A stretch of 64,000 nt of DNA. It comes from Nitrobacteraceae bacterium AZCC 2146. Its GTDB lineage: Bacteria > Pseudomonadota > Alphaproteobacteria > Rhizobiales > Xanthobacteraceae. The translations under genes were made by a program, and so were the position numbers. The stretch covers positions 4,960,001 to 5,024,000 of the forward strand of contig JBAGRP010000001.1 of NCBI GenBank assembly GCA_036924855.1, written 5' to 3'. Positions 1-9,423 of the stretch are shown here, in pieces; position 1 is the first letter of the stretch; each line of letters begins with the position of its first letter. The notes under the pieces are model-generated. The model was not told the DNA's origin, did not search any database, and saw nothing but the letters and a program-made list of their open reading frames with translations.

Positions 1-759
1 GGCCCTGACGCCGAGCGGGGCGATCATCAGGCTGGTAGGCATCACCAGCACCGCGCCGATCAGCGAAACATAACCGATGGCAAACGGCACTTGCAGCGCG
101 ACGACGTCCGGGAACCGCGCCGCCGCCGGCCAGCCGGCATAGACATAGCCGATGGCGCCGGGGATCGAGATCAGCACCGCCAGCGCCGAGGAGGTCGCAA
201 CCGACTGATGGATCGGCCGGCCGTAGAAGGTCATCAGCAGGTTCGAGAACAGTCCGCCGCCGATCCCCATCAGGGTCGAGAGCAGGCCGACGAAAAATCC
301 GTAGATCTTCATCAGCGTCCCGGCCGGCAGATCGTCGCCGAAGCGCCAGGTGTCCCGTGCCAGCAGCAGCCTTGCGGCGGCGGACCATGCGACCAGCACG
401 AACACGATCTTGAACAGCCGCTCCGGCGCGTAGCGCGCGGTGATGCTGCCGAGGACAACGCCGACCAGCACCGGGATCCACCATTTGCGCAGGATCTCCA
501 TGTCCACCGCGCCACGGGCATAGTGGGCACGGTACGAGCGGATCGAGGTCGGGATGATGATGGCCAGCGAGGTGCCGATGCACAGCGGCATCCGGACTTC
601 CAGCGGGACGCCGGCGATCCGGAAGCATTCGTAGAACACCGGAACCAGGATGGCGCCGCCGCCGATCCCGAAAACGCCGGCGAGAAAGCCGGACAGGGCG
701 CCCACCGCAATCAACAAGGCGGCCAGTTCGAGCAACTCGGTGACATCGAGTCCGGCCAT
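1..759 (-). CDS. TauE/SafE-family membrane exporter (3' end outside window)
   Basis: Polytopic inner-membrane protein of the sulfite exporter TauE/SafE family; family members move sulfite, sulfonates or other organic anions. The visible 253 codons start at ATG 757-759 (MAGLDVTELLELAALL) and stay open to the window edge. Two glycine-rich family motifs are visible: FGIGGGAILVPVF near residue 28 and MGIGGGLFSNLL near residue 165, each followed by hydrophobic stretches, giving the usual two-repeat fold. The gene is divergent from sdhC. The C-terminus lies beyond base 1, so it is truncated by the window, not broken. The substrate cannot be told from sequence. Confidence 0.85.
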   Translation of the reverse strand, partial: MAGLDVTELLELAALLIAVGALSGFLAGVFGIGGGAILVPVFYECFRIAGVPLEVRMPLCIGTSLAIIIPTSIRSYRAHYARGAVDMEILRKWWIPVLVGVVLGSITARYAPERLFKIVFVLVAWSAAARLLLARDTWRFGDDLPAGTLMKIYGFFVGLLSTLMGIGGGLFSNLLMTFYGRPIHQSVATSSALAVLISIPGAIGYVYAGWPAAARFPDVVALQVPFAIGYVSLIGAVLVMPTSLMIAPLGVRA

Positions 760-921
760 GATCGTTCCCGCCCTGATTACTGCCCATCACCGCTTTCGCA
801 GTCGTTCATGAATCGGGCTTCAGCGGTAACTGCCATCAGCGCGCGCCAAGGCTGTCAATAGCTGCAAATGCAAGGCTCATTTGAAGCTATGAACGCGCGT
901 TCGTAAGATGCGATTTCGCGA

Positions 922-950
922 TTGCACTGGCTGTTTCGAGTTCGTAAATA
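922..950 (+). promoter_or_regulatory. Candidate sigma-70-type promoter for the sdh operon
   Basis: TTGCAC (922-927) and TAAATA (945-950) are separated by 17 bp, 63 bp before the sdhC start. The region between the divergent TauE gene and sdhC (760-1013) holds no other gene. Predicted by eye only. Confidence 0.4.
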
Positions 951-1013
951 GAATTGCTCTACGCGATCCCCAATCGGGCTCTTTCCCGCCCACCAACCTG
1001 TCAAAGTTGCTGA

Positions 1014-1412
1014 ATGACCGCCAGGATCGAACGCCCGCTTTCGCCACATCTGCAAGTCTACCGCTGGACCCTGACGATGGCGCTGTCCATCGTCCACCGT
1101 GCCACCGGCCTCGCACTGTATTTCGGCACGCTGCTGCTGGTCTGGTGGCTGATCGCCGCCGCCTCCGGCCCCGCCGCTTACGCCCATGTCCAGGCCTTCA
1201 CCGGTAGCATCCTCGGCCGCCTGATCGCCTTCGGCTACACTTGGGCGCTGATCCATCACATGCTGAGCGGCGTCCGCCACCTGATCTGGGATCTCGGCTA
1301 CGGCTTCAAGGCGTCTGAGCGGGAGTGGCTGACCTGGGCCGCGCTGATCGGTGGCATCGGCCTGACCATCCTGCTCTGGATCATTGCCTACGTGATCGGA
1401 GGCGGACGATGA
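1014..1412 (+). CDS. sdhC: Succinate dehydrogenase cytochrome b556 subunit
   Basis: Membrane anchor subunit C of complex II; with SdhD it binds heme b and quinone and anchors SdhAB. 132 aa, normal for the family. The motif RPLSPHLQVYRW near the N-terminus and SIVHRATGLALY (about residues 25-36) are the SdhC signature. HHMLSGVRHLIWD (about residues 82-94) supplies the predicted heme-ligand histidine. Three hydrophobic segments fit the known topology. First gene of sdhCDAB; its TGA overlaps the sdhD ATG (ATGA, 1409-1412), implying translational coupling. Confidence 0.97.
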   Translation: MTARIERPLSPHLQVYRWTLTMALSIVHRATGLALYFGTLLLVWWLIAAASGPAAYAHVQAFTGSILGRLIAFGYTWALIHHMLSGVRHLIWDLGYGFKASEREWLTWAALIGGIGLTILLWIIAYVIGGGR

Positions 1413-1816
1413 GCACGCCGAACTCAAATTCGCAGAAGTCGATGCGCACGCCGCTCGGCCGCGTCCGCGGTCTCGGCTCCTCGAACTCCGGCACCTCGGA
1501 TTTCTGGCGCCAGCGCCTCACCGCGGTGGCGATGATCCTGCTGATGATCCCGGTGATCGTGATCGTGATGTCGCTACTCGGCCGCAACCAGGCCGGCGCG
1601 GCGCAGATACTCGGTTCGCCGCTGGTCGCCATTATCATGTTGCTCTTCATCGTCGCCAGTGTCTGGCACATGAAGATCGGCATGCAGGTGGTGCTGGAAG
1701 ATTACGTTCATGACGAGAAGATCAAGCTGGTGGCGATCATGGCCAACAACTTCTTCTCGGCCGCCGTGGCGCTGGCTTCGATCTACGCCATCCTTAAACT
1801 TTCATCCGGAGTGTAG
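1409..1816 (+). CDS. sdhD: Succinate dehydrogenase membrane anchor subunit D
   Basis: Second hydrophobic anchor of complex II, 135 aa. The open frame extends upstream inside sdhC, but the ATG at 1409 fits the family, giving an N-terminus MSTPNSNSQKSMRTPLGRVRGLG, and overlaps the sdhC stop by 4 bp. Three membrane spans are visible. The segment VWHMKIGMQVVLEDYVHDE is the conserved SdhD region with the heme/quinone-site histidine and DY pair. sdhA follows after 3 bp. Confidence 0.96.
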   Translation: MSTPNSNSQKSMRTPLGRVRGLGSSNSGTSDFWRQRLTAVAMILLMIPVIVIVMSLLGRNQAGAAQILGSPLVAIIMLLFIVASVWHMKIGMQVVLEDYVHDEKIKLVAIMANNFFSAAVALASIYAILKLSSGV

Positions 1817-1819
1817 CGC

Positions 1820-3658
1820 ATGGCCGTGAACGGCAATGGCGCAAACGGCGTTGGCGGATCTGCCACCAACGGCCACGCCTATCCCATCGAAGATCACACC
1901 TATGACGTCGTCGTGGTCGGTGCCGGCGGCGCCGGCCTGCGCGCGGTGGTCGGCTGCGGTGAAGCCGGTCTGCGCACCGCCTGCATCACCAAGGTGTTTC
2001 CGACCCGCTCGCACACCGTTGCGGCGCAGGGCGGCATCTCCGCCTCGCTCGGCAACATGCACGAGGACAACTGGCGCTGGCATATGTACGACACCGTCAA
2101 GGGGTCGGACTGGCTCGGCGATCAGGACTCGATCGAATACATGGTGCGCAATGCGCCCGACGCGGTTTACGAGCTCGAGCATTGGGGCGTGCCGTTTTCG
2201 CGCACCGAGGATGGCAAGATCTACCAGCGCCCGTTCGGCGGCATGACGCTGGATTACGGCAAGGGCCAGGCGCAGCGCACCTGCGCCGCCGCCGACCGCA
2301 CCGGCCATGCGATGCTGCACACCATGTACGGCCAGGCGCTGCGCCACGCCGCAGAATTCTTCATCGAATATTTCGCCATCGACCTGATCATGGACGATCA
2401 GGGCGTCTGCCGCGGCGTCATCGCGCTGAAGCTCGACGACGGCACGCTGCATCGCTTCAAGGCGCAGACCACCATTCTGGCCACCGGCGGTTACGGTCGC
2501 GCTTACGCGTCCTGTACCTCGGCGCATACCTGCACCGGTGACGGCGGCGCAATGGCGCTGCGCGCCGGGCTGCCGCTGCAGGACATGGAATTCGTGCAGT
2601 TTCACCCGACCGGCATCTACGGTTCGGGTTGTCTCGTGACTGAAGGCGCGCGCGGCGAAGGCGGTTATCTCGTCAACGCCGAGGGCGAGCGCTTCATGGA
2701 GCGCTATGCGCCGTCCGCCAAGGATCTCGCCTCGCGCGACGTCGTCTCGCGCGCGATGACGATCGAAATCCGCGAAGGTCGCGGCGTCGGCAAGAAGAAG
2801 GATCACATCTTCCTGCACCTCGACCATCTCGATCCCAAGGTGCTGGCTGAGCGGTTGCCGGGCATCTCGGACTCCGCGCGCATCTTCGCCGGCGTCGATG
2901 TCACCAAGCAGCCGATCCCGATCGTGCCGACGGTGCACTACAACATGGGCGGCATCCCCACCAACTTCCACGCCGAAGTCGTCACCAAGAAGGACGGCGA
3001 CGACAACGCGGTGGTGCAGGGCCTGATGGCTGTGGGCGAAGCCGCCTGCGTCTCGGTGCATGGCGCCAACCGCCTCGGCTCCAACTCGCTGATCGATCTC
3101 GTGGTGTTCGGCCGCGCCGCGGCGCTGCGCTGCGCCGAGAAGCTGACGCCGAATGCCAAGCAGCCCGATCTGCCGGCCAATTCGGCCGAGAAGGCGCTGA
3201 GCCGCCTCGACCATTATCGCTACGCCAAGGGCGGCACGCCGACCGCGAAGCTGCGTGAAAACATGCAGCATGTGATGCAGACCAACTGCGCCGTGTTCCG
3301 CACCGGCGAAGTGCTCGATGAGGGCAAGGAACTGATCCACAAGGTACATGGCGGCATCACCGACATCGCCGTGTCCGACCGTTCGCTGACCTGGAATTCC
3401 GACCTGATCGAGACGCTGGAATTCGACAACCTGATCGTTCAGGCGGTGGTGACCATGGATTCGGCGGCGAACCGCACCGAGAGCCGCGGCGCCCATGCCC
3501 GCGAGGATTTCTCGGCGCGCGACGACGTCAACTGGATGAAGCACACGCTGGCGTGGCTGGATGGCGGCGGCAAGACCGACATCCAGTATCGCCCGGTGCA
3601 CGATTACACGATGACCAATGACGTTCAGTACATCCCGCCGAAGGCGCGGGTGTATTGA
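1820..3658 (+). CDS. sdhA: Succinate dehydrogenase flavoprotein subunit
   Basis: Catalytic subunit that oxidises succinate to fumarate with covalently bound FAD. 612 aa, full length. The FAD Rossmann motif [12 protein letters not shown] starts near residue 31; the flavinylation histidine is His65 in [12 protein letters not shown]. Further family motifs are [21 protein letters not shown] and the C-terminal RGAHAREDF with active-site arginine and histidine. A short poly-Gly/Asn/Ala leader precedes the domain. ATG at 1820, 3 bp after the sdhD stop, so co-translated; sdhB follows 24 bp later. Confidence 0.99.
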   Translation: MAVNGNGANGVGGSATNGHAYPIEDHTYDVVVVGAGGAGLRAVVGCGEAGLRTACITKVFPTRSHTVAAQGGISASLGNMHEDNWRWHMYDTVKGSDWLGDQDSIEYMVRNAPDAVYELEHWGVPFSRTEDGKIYQRPFGGMTLDYGKGQAQRTCAAADRTGHAMLHTMYGQALRHAAEFFIEYFAIDLIMDDQGVCRGVIALKLDDGTLHRFKAQTTILATGGYGRAYASCTSAHTCTGDGGAMALRAGLPLQDMEFVQFHPTGIYGSGCLVTEGARGEGGYLVNAEGERFMERYAPSAKDLASRDVVSRAMTIEIREGRGVGKKKDHIFLHLDHLDPKVLAERLPGISDSARIFAGVDVTKQPIPIVPTVHYNMGGIPTNFHAEVVTKKDGDDNAVVQGLMAVGEAACVSVHGANRLGSNSLIDLVVFGRAAALRCAEKLTPNAKQPDLPANSAEKALSRLDHYRYAKGGTPTAKLRENMQHVMQTNCAVFRTGEVLDEGKELIHKVHGGITDIAVSDRSLTWNSDLIETLEFDNLIVQAVVTMDSAANRTESRGAHAREDFSARDDVNWMKHTLAWLDGGGKTDIQYRPVHDYTMTNDVQYIPPKARVY

Positions 3659-3682
3659 TGCTGACAGCGAAGGCTTGAGAAT

Positions 3683-4465
3683 ATGGTCGAGTTCGCACTT
3701 CCGAAGAATTCCAAGATCACCGGCGGCAAGGAATGGCCGAAGCCGGCCGGTGCCACGCAGACGCGCGAGTTTCGCGTCTATCGCTGGAATCCGGATGACG
3801 GCAAGAATCCCGGCGTCGATACCTATCACATCGACACCAACGATTGCGGCCCGATGGTTCTCGACGGCCTGATCTGGATCAAGAACAACATCGATCCGAC
3901 CCTGACGTTCCGCCGCTCCTGCCGCGAAGGCGTGTGCGGCTCCTGCGCCATGAACATCGACGGCCAGAACACGCTGGCCTGCACCATGGCGATGGACGAC
4001 GTGAAGGACGGTGCCGTGAAGGTCAATCCGCTGCCGCATCAGCCGGTGGTGAAGGATCTCGTCCCCGACCTGACCAATTTCTACGCGCAGTATGCGTCGA
4101 TCGAGCCGTGGCTGAAGACCACCACGCCGACGCCGCAGAAGGAGTGGAAGCAGAGCCACGAAGACCGCTCGAAGCTCGACGGGCTCTACGAATGCATCCT
4201 GTGTGCCTGCTGCTCGACCTCGTGCCCGAGCTACTGGTGGAACAGCGATCGATTCCTGGGCCCCGCCGCTTTGCTGCAGGCGACCCGCTGGGTCAAGGAC
4301 AGCCGCGACGAAGCCACCGGCGAACGTCTCGACAATCTCGAGGATCCGTTCCGGCTGTATCGCTGCCACACCATCATGAACTGCGCCAAGGCGTGCCCGA
4401 AGGGCCTCAATCCCTCCGAAGCGATCGCCGAACTCAAGATGAAGATGGTCGAACGTCAGGTTTGA
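3683..4465 (+). CDS. sdhB: Succinate dehydrogenase iron-sulfur subunit
   Basis: Electron-transfer subunit of complex II, 260 aa. All three cluster sites are present: the plant-type [2Fe-2S] [15 protein letters not shown] plus a later Cys, the [4Fe-4S] [12 protein letters not shown], and the [3Fe-4S]/[4Fe-4S] [17 protein letters not shown]. Last gene of sdhCDAB. A short GC hairpin follows in 4490-4525 without a clear T-run, so the operon end is not certain. Confidence 0.99.
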   Translation: MVEFALPKNSKITGGKEWPKPAGATQTREFRVYRWNPDDGKNPGVDTYHIDTNDCGPMVLDGLIWIKNNIDPTLTFRRSCREGVCGSCAMNIDGQNTLACTMAMDDVKDGAVKVNPLPHQPVVKDLVPDLTNFYAQYASIEPWLKTTTPTPQKEWKQSHEDRSKLDGLYECILCACCSTSCPSYWWNSDRFLGPAALLQATRWVKDSRDEATGERLDNLEDPFRLYRCHTIMNCAKACPKGLNPSEAIAELKMKMVERQV

Positions 4466-4532
4466 TGGGCGCGACCAGGCCGCACGCTCGGTGAGCCGTG
4501 GCCAGGGTCCGTGCCACGTCTGAAAAGGCGAC

Positions 4533-5567
4533 ATGATGAACACCGTCCTCGAACTCGGTCTCGACACGTTCGGGGACGTCACCTCCGGCGCCGACGGCAA
4601 GCCGCTGACGCATGCGCAGGTGCTGCGCAATGTCGTCGATGAAGCTGTCCTTGCCGACCAGCTGGGCATCGACTTCATCGGCATCGGCGAGCATCACCGC
4701 GCCGACTTCGCCGTGTCGGCGCCCGAAGTGGTGCTGGCGGCGATCGCGGCCCGCACACAACGCATCCGCCTCGGCTCCGCGGTCACCGTGCTCAGCTCGG
4801 ACGATCCGATCCGGGTGTTCCAGCGATTTTCGACCCTCGATGCGCTTTCCAATGGGCGTGCCGAGGTGATTCTGGGGCGCGGCTCTTTCACCGAATCATT
4901 CCCGTTGTTCGGCTACGCGCTGAACGACTACGAGACGCTGTTCGAGCAGAAACTCGACCTGTTCGCGGCGTTGATCAGCGAAAAGTCCGTGACCTGGCAA
5001 GGCAGCATCCGCCCGCCACTGACCGACCAGCAGGTGTTTCCGCCGATCGAGACGGGATCGCTGAAGACCTGGATCGGCGTCGGTGGCAGCCCGGAATCCG
5101 TGGTGCGCGCGGCCCGCTACAATCTGCCTCTGATGCTCGCGATCATTGGCGGCGATCCGAAACGGTTCGCGCCCTACGTGGATCTCTCACAACGGGCCTA
5201 TGCGCAGCTAGGCAAACCCGTGCAGCCTATCGGTGTGCACTCGCCCGGCTACGTCGCGGACACCGACGAGCAAGCGCGCGAAGAGCTTTGGCCGGACTAC
5301 AAGCGGATGCGCGACCGGATCGGCGCCGAACGCGGCTGGCCGCCGATGGAACGCAAAGAATTCGACCAGGAAGCGGAGCATGGCTCGCTCTATGTCGGCT
5401 CAGTGGACACCGTCGCCCGAAAAATCGCGGCGACGGCGAAGGCGCTTGGTATCGCACGCTTCGACATGAAGTACAGCGCAGGCGCCGTCCCGCACGAAAA
5501 GCTGATGCGGTGCATCGAACTCTACGGCACCAAAGTGATTCCAATGGTGCGCGAACTGCTGGCCTAG
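4533..5567 (+). CDS. LLM-class flavin-dependent oxidoreductase
   Basis: Luciferase-like monooxygenase superfamily member, 344 aa, using FMN or F420 on an unknown substrate. Visible family features are the N-terminal ELGLDTFGD strand, IDFIGIGEHHRADFAVSAP (His pair of the barrel), TQRIRLGSAVTVLSSDDP, GRAEVILGRGSF, and a C-terminal VGSVDTVARKIAATAKALG segment. An AAAAGG ribosome-binding site precedes ATG 4533. It is 67 bp after sdhB on the same strand, but no functional link to sdh is evident. It ends convergently, 9 bp from the SDR gene at 5577. Confidence 0.88.
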   Translation: MMNTVLELGLDTFGDVTSGADGKPLTHAQVLRNVVDEAVLADQLGIDFIGIGEHHRADFAVSAPEVVLAAIAARTQRIRLGSAVTVLSSDDPIRVFQRFSTLDALSNGRAEVILGRGSFTESFPLFGYALNDYETLFEQKLDLFAALISEKSVTWQGSIRPPLTDQQVFPPIETGSLKTWIGVGGSPESVVRAARYNLPLMLAIIGGDPKRFAPYVDLSQRAYAQLGKPVQPIGVHSPGYVADTDEQAREELWPDYKRMRDRIGAERGWPPMERKEFDQEAEHGSLYVGSVDTVARKIAATAKALGIARFDMKYSAGAVPHEKLMRCIELYGTKVIPMVRELLA

Positions 5568-5576
5568 TCGGCGCGC

Positions 5577-6428
5577 TCAGCTGCCTTTGATGAAAGCCTC
5601 GAAGCGTTCGGCGTAGTCCGGATGCCAGCGCGACAGCGCCGGGCGGTTCTCGATGATATCGCCGGCGGCCCAGGCGATGCGTCGCTCGTCGAGCTGTCGC
5701 GGCACGTCGTTGTCGGGGCAGAGAATGTAGAAATCGCCGGCCTCGATCTTTTCGATGGCGAAGTCGACGGTCTGCTCGGGTGTCCAAGCGGCGTCGGGTT
5801 TTTCGGGCCGGCCCCTTGCCGTCAGCCCGGTGAACACAAAGCCCGGAATCAGAAGATGCGCCGAGAGCCGGCTGCCGACGGTGTTTCGCAGATCGTGCTG
5901 CAACGCTTCGGTGAAGGTCTTCACCCCGGCTTTCGAGACATTGTAGGCCGGTGATCCCGGCGGCGTGGTAATGCCCTGCTTCGAGCCGGTATTGATGACG
6001 AGACCGGGCCGGCCGCGTTCGATCATGCCGGGCAAGAAAACCTGGCTGCCGTGGATCACGCCCCACAGGTTGACGCCCATGACGAGCTCCCAATTGGCTG
6101 GTGGCCCGAACATTTCCGTGTCGGGCTGCACGCCCGCATTGTTCATCAGCACGTCCGTGCCGCCGAACCGGTGGCGCACGGCGGCCTCCAGATGCACGAC
6201 GTCATCGCGTCTGGAGACATCGGTGACCATGGTCATGACGCTGTCGGCGCCCTTCGGCGCCGCCGACGCCAGTGCGGCTGCTGCCTCGGCAAGGCCCGCC
6301 GCATTCGTGTCGGCGATGCAGACGCGTAGTCCGGAGCGGGCGAAGCGCGTTGCCGCGGCGAGGCCGATGCCGGATGCGCCGCCGGTAATGACGGCGACCG
6401 CGCCGGAAGACAGTGCTGGATGTGACAT
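5577..6428 (-). CDS. SDR-family NAD(P)-dependent oxidoreductase
   Basis: Classical short-chain dehydrogenase, 283 aa. The cofactor motif is TGGASGIGLAAATRFA (about residues 15-30); NNAG follows at about 95. The active-site serine lies in NTGSKQG and the catalytic YNVSK follows PPGSPA (about residues 155-160). The PGFVFTG segment after the active site is typical. ATG 6426-6428 is preceded by AAGGAAAA. It lies 32 bp downstream of the GlxA-type regulator on the same strand, so both may be co-transcribed. Substrate unknown. Confidence 0.88.
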   Translation of the reverse strand: MSHPALSSGAVAVITGGASGIGLAAATRFARSGLRVCIADTNAAGLAEAAAALASAAPKGADSVMTMVTDVSRRDDVVHLEAAVRHRFGGTDVLMNNAGVQPDTEMFGPPANWELVMGVNLWGVIHGSQVFLPGMIERGRPGLVINTGSKQGITTPPGSPAYNVSKAGVKTFTEALQHDLRNTVGSRLSAHLLIPGFVFTGLTARGRPEKPDAAWTPEQTVDFAIEKIEAGDFYILCPDNDVPRQLDERRIAWAAGDIIENRPALSRWHPDYAERFEAFIKGS

Positions 6429-6460
6429 GGGTTTTCCTTTTTGAGGCGCTTCCGAAACGC

Positions 6461-7456
6461 CTAGTGATTCCCGGGCGCGGGCAATTCCGAAAAACGCTTA
6501 CGGTAATCCGCCGGAGTGACGCCAACGTGGCGGACAAAGGCGCGCCGAAATGTATTGGCGTCCGTGAAGCCGCTGCGGGCGGCCACCCGCTTCGGCGCCT
6601 CGTCGCCGTTTTCGAGCAGACCTCGCGCCGCCGCGACGCGCGCTTCTTCGACCCACGCCGCCGGCGTCATTCCGACTTCCGCGCGAAACAGCCGTGCGAA
6701 ATGCCGCGGGCTCAGATCCATCCGCTTCGCCAGTGCCGCGACGCTGTGGTCGGCGGCCGGATTGGCGGCGATCCAGCGCTGGATTTCCTGCAGCGCGGAC
6801 CGCCCCGCCGGCGCGGCGTGACCGCTGCGGCTGAACTGCATCTGGCCGCCGGGTCGCTTGAAGAACATCACGAGTTGGGCGGCGACCTTCAGCGCCACGT
6901 CGCGGCCGAGGTCCTCCTCCACCAGCGCCAATGCGAGGTCCATTCCGGCCGTGACGCCTGCTGCGGTCCGGACCCGGCCGTCGCGCACGTGGATCGCATC
7001 GCTTTCCACCCGAACGCGCGGGTAAGTTTCGGCCAGTTGCTCCGCCACCGCCCAGTGCGTCGTGACCCGCTTGCCGTCCAGCAGACCCGTCTCGGCCAGC
7101 AACAGCGCGCCGCTGCAGACGGAGCCATATCGCCGGGTGCCGCGACACGCCCGCCGCAGCCAGTCGATCAGTGCCTTGTCGAATGTCGTCGATCCCGCCT
7201 TGGGCGTGCCCGCCACCAGCAGCGTGTCGAAGCGGCCATCGGTGGCGTCGCCGACCACCAGATCCGTCACGATCTTCACGCCGGACGAGGAGCGGATGTG
7301 ACCGCGCGCGCTGCCGATGACGACGAGGCTATAGAATTCGCTGCCCGACTGGCTGTTGGCTTCCGCGAACACGTCCATGGGGCCGGACACGTCGAGCAGC
7401 TGTGCGCCGGGCATTGCCAGGATCGCGATCGTCTTCTTTGCCAAAATCGCCTCCAT
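6461..7456 (-). CDS. GlxA-family transcriptional regulator (DJ-1/PfpI + AraC HTH)
   Basis: Transcription regulator of 331 aa. Residues about 5-175 form a DJ-1/PfpI amidase-like sensor domain, with the nucleophile-elbow-like VCSGALLLAETGLLDG. Residues about 225-325 form a double AraC/XylS helix-turn-helix (LSPRHFARLFRAEVGMTP and a second motif ending RHVGVTPADYRKRF). The open frame extends to a TTG at 7501, but ATG 7456 (MEAILAKKTIAILAMPG) begins right at the domain. It is divergent from the HD protein at 7559, a common layout for a regulator and its target; that link is inferred. Confidence 0.88.
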   Translation of the reverse strand: MEAILAKKTIAILAMPGAQLLDVSGPMDVFAEANSQSGSEFYSLVVIGSARGHIRSSSGVKIVTDLVVGDATDGRFDTLLVAGTPKAGSTTFDKALIDWLRRACRGTRRYGSVCSGALLLAETGLLDGKRVTTHWAVAEQLAETYPRVRVESDAIHVRDGRVRTAAGVTAGMDLALALVEEDLGRDVALKVAAQLVMFFKRPGGQMQFSRSGHAAPAGRSALQEIQRWIAANPAADHSVAALAKRMDLSPRHFARLFRAEVGMTPAAWVEEARVAAARGLLENGDEAPKRVAARSGFTDANTFRRAFVRHVGVTPADYRKRFSELPAPGNH

Positions 7457-7558
7457 GTCCGCTTCAGCGGCGTTTTGGCAGAATTCGACGCTATACGTCA
7501 ATTGCAGACAGAGCGGCCGGGGCTCACCTTCGCGTCATCCGAAGTAAAGGAACAAGCT

Positions 7559-8200
7559 ATGACATCAACCATCGCAGGAATCATCGTCCCTGACAGCAAG
7601 CTCGCCCGTGAAGTGACGGAACTGGTGAGGGACACCGAGTCGCCCCTGCTTTTCCTCCATTCCAGTCGCGTCTACTATTTCGGCGCGCTGGCGGGAAAGC
7701 ACCGGGGCCTGAGCTTCGATGCCGAGCTGCTCTATACCGGCGCCATGTTCCACGACATGGGCCTCACCCGTCAGCACAGCAGCGCCCATGAACGCTTCGA
7801 AGTCGACGGCGCCAACGCTGCCCGCGACTTCCTGAAGGCACGCGGAATCGCGCAGGCCGATGTCGATACCGTGTGGACGTCGATCGCCCTGCACACGACG
7901 CCCGGCATCCCGCAGCACATGCATCCCGTCGTCGCGCTGGTCACCGCTGGCGTCGAGATGGACGTCCTCGGGCTCACCTATCCCGACTACAGCGACGTCG
8001 AACGCGAGGCAGTCGTTCACGCGCACCCGCGCACGGAGCATTTCAAGGAAGACATCATCCAGGCCTTCTACGACGGCATCAAGCACAAGCCGGATACGAC
8101 GTTCGGCAACGTCAAGGCCGATGTGATCCGGGACAAGGAGCCGAACTTCAAGCCGGGCAACTTCTGCAGCGTGATCCGGCATTCGCACTGGCCGGCCTGA
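7559..8200 (+). CDS. HD-domain protein, cyanamide-hydratase-like
   Basis: Metal-dependent HD-superfamily protein, 213 aa. His34 (FLHSSRVYYFG) and the His65-Asp66 pair (GAMFHDMGL) are the expected metal ligands, followed by HTTPGIPQHMHP and a final Asp region. The layout LFLHSSRVYYFGALA...ELLYTGAMFHDMGL is that of the cyanamide hydratase-like HD branch, whose proven members hydrate cyanamide to urea; many relatives have unknown substrates. ATG 7559 follows AAGGAACA. The open frame upstream runs through the divergent regulator and is not coding. It ends before a strong hairpin shared with the convergent hydrolase. Confidence 0.82.
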   Translation: MTSTIAGIIVPDSKLAREVTELVRDTESPLLFLHSSRVYYFGALAGKHRGLSFDAELLYTGAMFHDMGLTRQHSSAHERFEVDGANAARDFLKARGIAQADVDTVWTSIALHTTPGIPQHMHPVVALVTAGVEMDVLGLTYPDYSDVEREAVVHAHPRTEHFKEDIIQAFYDGIKHKPDTTFGNVKADVIRDKEPNFKPGNFCSVIRHSHWPA

Positions 8201-8236
8201 ATTGAATTCGTCGGGACAGCGTCGCTTCCGCAAATG

Positions 8237-8272
8237 CCTGATCGGGCGGCCCCGGTGGGCCGCCCGATCAGG
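8237..8272. terminator. Perfect 16-bp hairpin between convergent genes
   Basis: Arms 8237-8252 and 8257-8272 (CCTGATCGGGCGGCCC and its exact complement) with a 4-nt loop CGGT. It sits midway between the stop codons of the HD protein (8200) and the alpha/beta hydrolase (8314), so it probably ends transcription from both sides. There is no T-run, so Rho-independent activity is uncertain. Confidence 0.65.
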
Positions 8273-8313
8273 ACAATGACGTTGTCTCCAACGCGCGAAG
8301 TGCGATCTGTCGG

Positions 8314-9132
8314 TCAGACCTTCGATGCCTTGACGATCAGCGCGGTGATCTCCTTCGGGTGCGAGATCATCGAGACGTGGCTCGACGGCAGCTCGATGGT
8401 GGTGGCCTTCATGCGGTCGGCGAGAAACCGCTCCAGCTCCGGTGACGTGGTCTCGTCCTTGCCGGACACCACATAGAACGACGGCTTCGATCGCCACGCC
8501 GCGACAGTGGTCTTTCCCGCAAACAGCGTCTCTGAAACCGGCTGCTGCGTCGCGTAGAGCACGCGGGCGCGCTTGCGGTCGACGTCGCCTGCGAAATGTT
8601 TGACGAAGGCATCTTCCGAGAGCCACAAATAGCCGTCGGCCTTCAGAATGCCGGCCCGTACCGGCGCGGTGGGATACTTGGCCGCCAGCGCGTTGAAGTC
8701 TTCGCCCGCATCGGGCGCGCGCGCCGCCAGATAGACCAGCGCCGTGACCTTGGGATCGATACCGGCCTCGGTGATGACCATGCCGGCGTAGGAATGACCG
8801 ACGAGAACGGTCGGGCCGTCCTGCAGCGCCAGCGCGCGCTTGGTGGTGGCGACATCGTCGGCCAGCGAGGTCAGTGGGTTCTGCACCGAGGTGACATTGA
8901 AGCCTTCCGCCTGCAGCAACGGGATGACGTCGGCCCAGCATGAGCCATCGGCCCAGGCGCCATGCACCAGCACGATGTTCTTCACGCCGGCCTTCTGCGC
9001 CGTGGCCTCGGTGATTCCGAAAGCCGCCAAAGCGGCGGCGCCGGCGGCCACGCCGAACAGGCTGCGGCGGTTCAGTCCGTGCGTTGTCTCGCTGGACGGG
9101 GTGGTTTGGGGGGCAAGGATTGATTGCGTCAC
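8314..9132 (-). CDS. Alpha/beta hydrolase with Tat-type signal
   Basis: Exported alpha/beta-fold hydrolase, 272 aa. I chose GTG 9130-9132 because GGAG sits 8 nt upstream; the frame is open further but without support. The N-terminus has a twin-arginine motif NRRSLFGVAAGAAALAAFG ending in ATAQ. The core begins KNIVLVHGAWADGSCW (oxyanion HGAW), the nucleophile elbow is VGHSYAGMV, and a C-terminal HVSMISHP supplies the histidine. This is the esterase/AB-hydrolase-6 type often annotated as a salicylate-esterase-like protein. Target unknown. Confidence 0.87.
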   Translation of the reverse strand: MTQSILAPQTTPSSETTHGLNRRSLFGVAAGAAALAAFGITEATAQKAGVKNIVLVHGAWADGSCWADVIPLLQAEGFNVTSVQNPLTSLADDVATTKRALALQDGPTVLVGHSYAGMVITEAGIDPKVTALVYLAARAPDAGEDFNALAAKYPTAPVRAGILKADGYLWLSEDAFVKHFAGDVDRKRARVLYATQQPVSETLFAGKTTVAAWRSKPSFYVVSGKDETTSPELERFLADRMKATTIELPSSHVSMISHPKEITALIVKASKV

Positions 9133-9245
9133 GTTGATGCTCCGGTTGTTACGATTTCGCGTGAATGCCAGAAGCGAGGGCCGGGCGTGTCGACCCGTTC
9201 CTTTGCAAAAGTTCACATCAACCTCATTCGAATCCGACACCGACA

Positions 9246-9274
9246 TTGCAACAGTGATCACGCGCTCGTGATAA
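9246..9274 (+). promoter_or_regulatory. Possible promoter for the hybrid kinase gene
   Basis: TTGCAA (9246-9251) and TGATAA (9269-9274) with a 17-bp spacer, in the unusually A/T-rich centre of the 290-bp gap between the divergent hydrolase and kinase genes. It would leave a leader of about 140 nt. Weak, by-eye prediction. Confidence 0.3.
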
Positions 9275-9423
9275 ATAATCTGATGGTGGCAGGCCGGCTC
9301 GACCGGCTTGGCCTCAACGCCGATGAACCGGAGGCCCGTGCAGGAAGCCGGTTCCCCGGCCCCGCGGAACTTTGTCCCTGCCGCCGATTCGGCTAAACTT
9401 GCCGCAGGAGCAAGGCAGGGGCC

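Noticed and set aside
1..759. Broken TauE/SafE gene
   Set aside because: The frame is open to the window edge; it is only cut by the window.
1802..4684. Very long minus-strand open frame (960 codons) opposite sdhA-sdhB
   Set aside because: Its protein has no family features and lies exactly opposite strongly conserved genes. High GC codon bias keeps the antisense frame open.
6413..7558. N-terminal extension of the HD protein
   Set aside because: It would run antisense through the regulator; ATG 7559 with AAGGAACA fits the family start.
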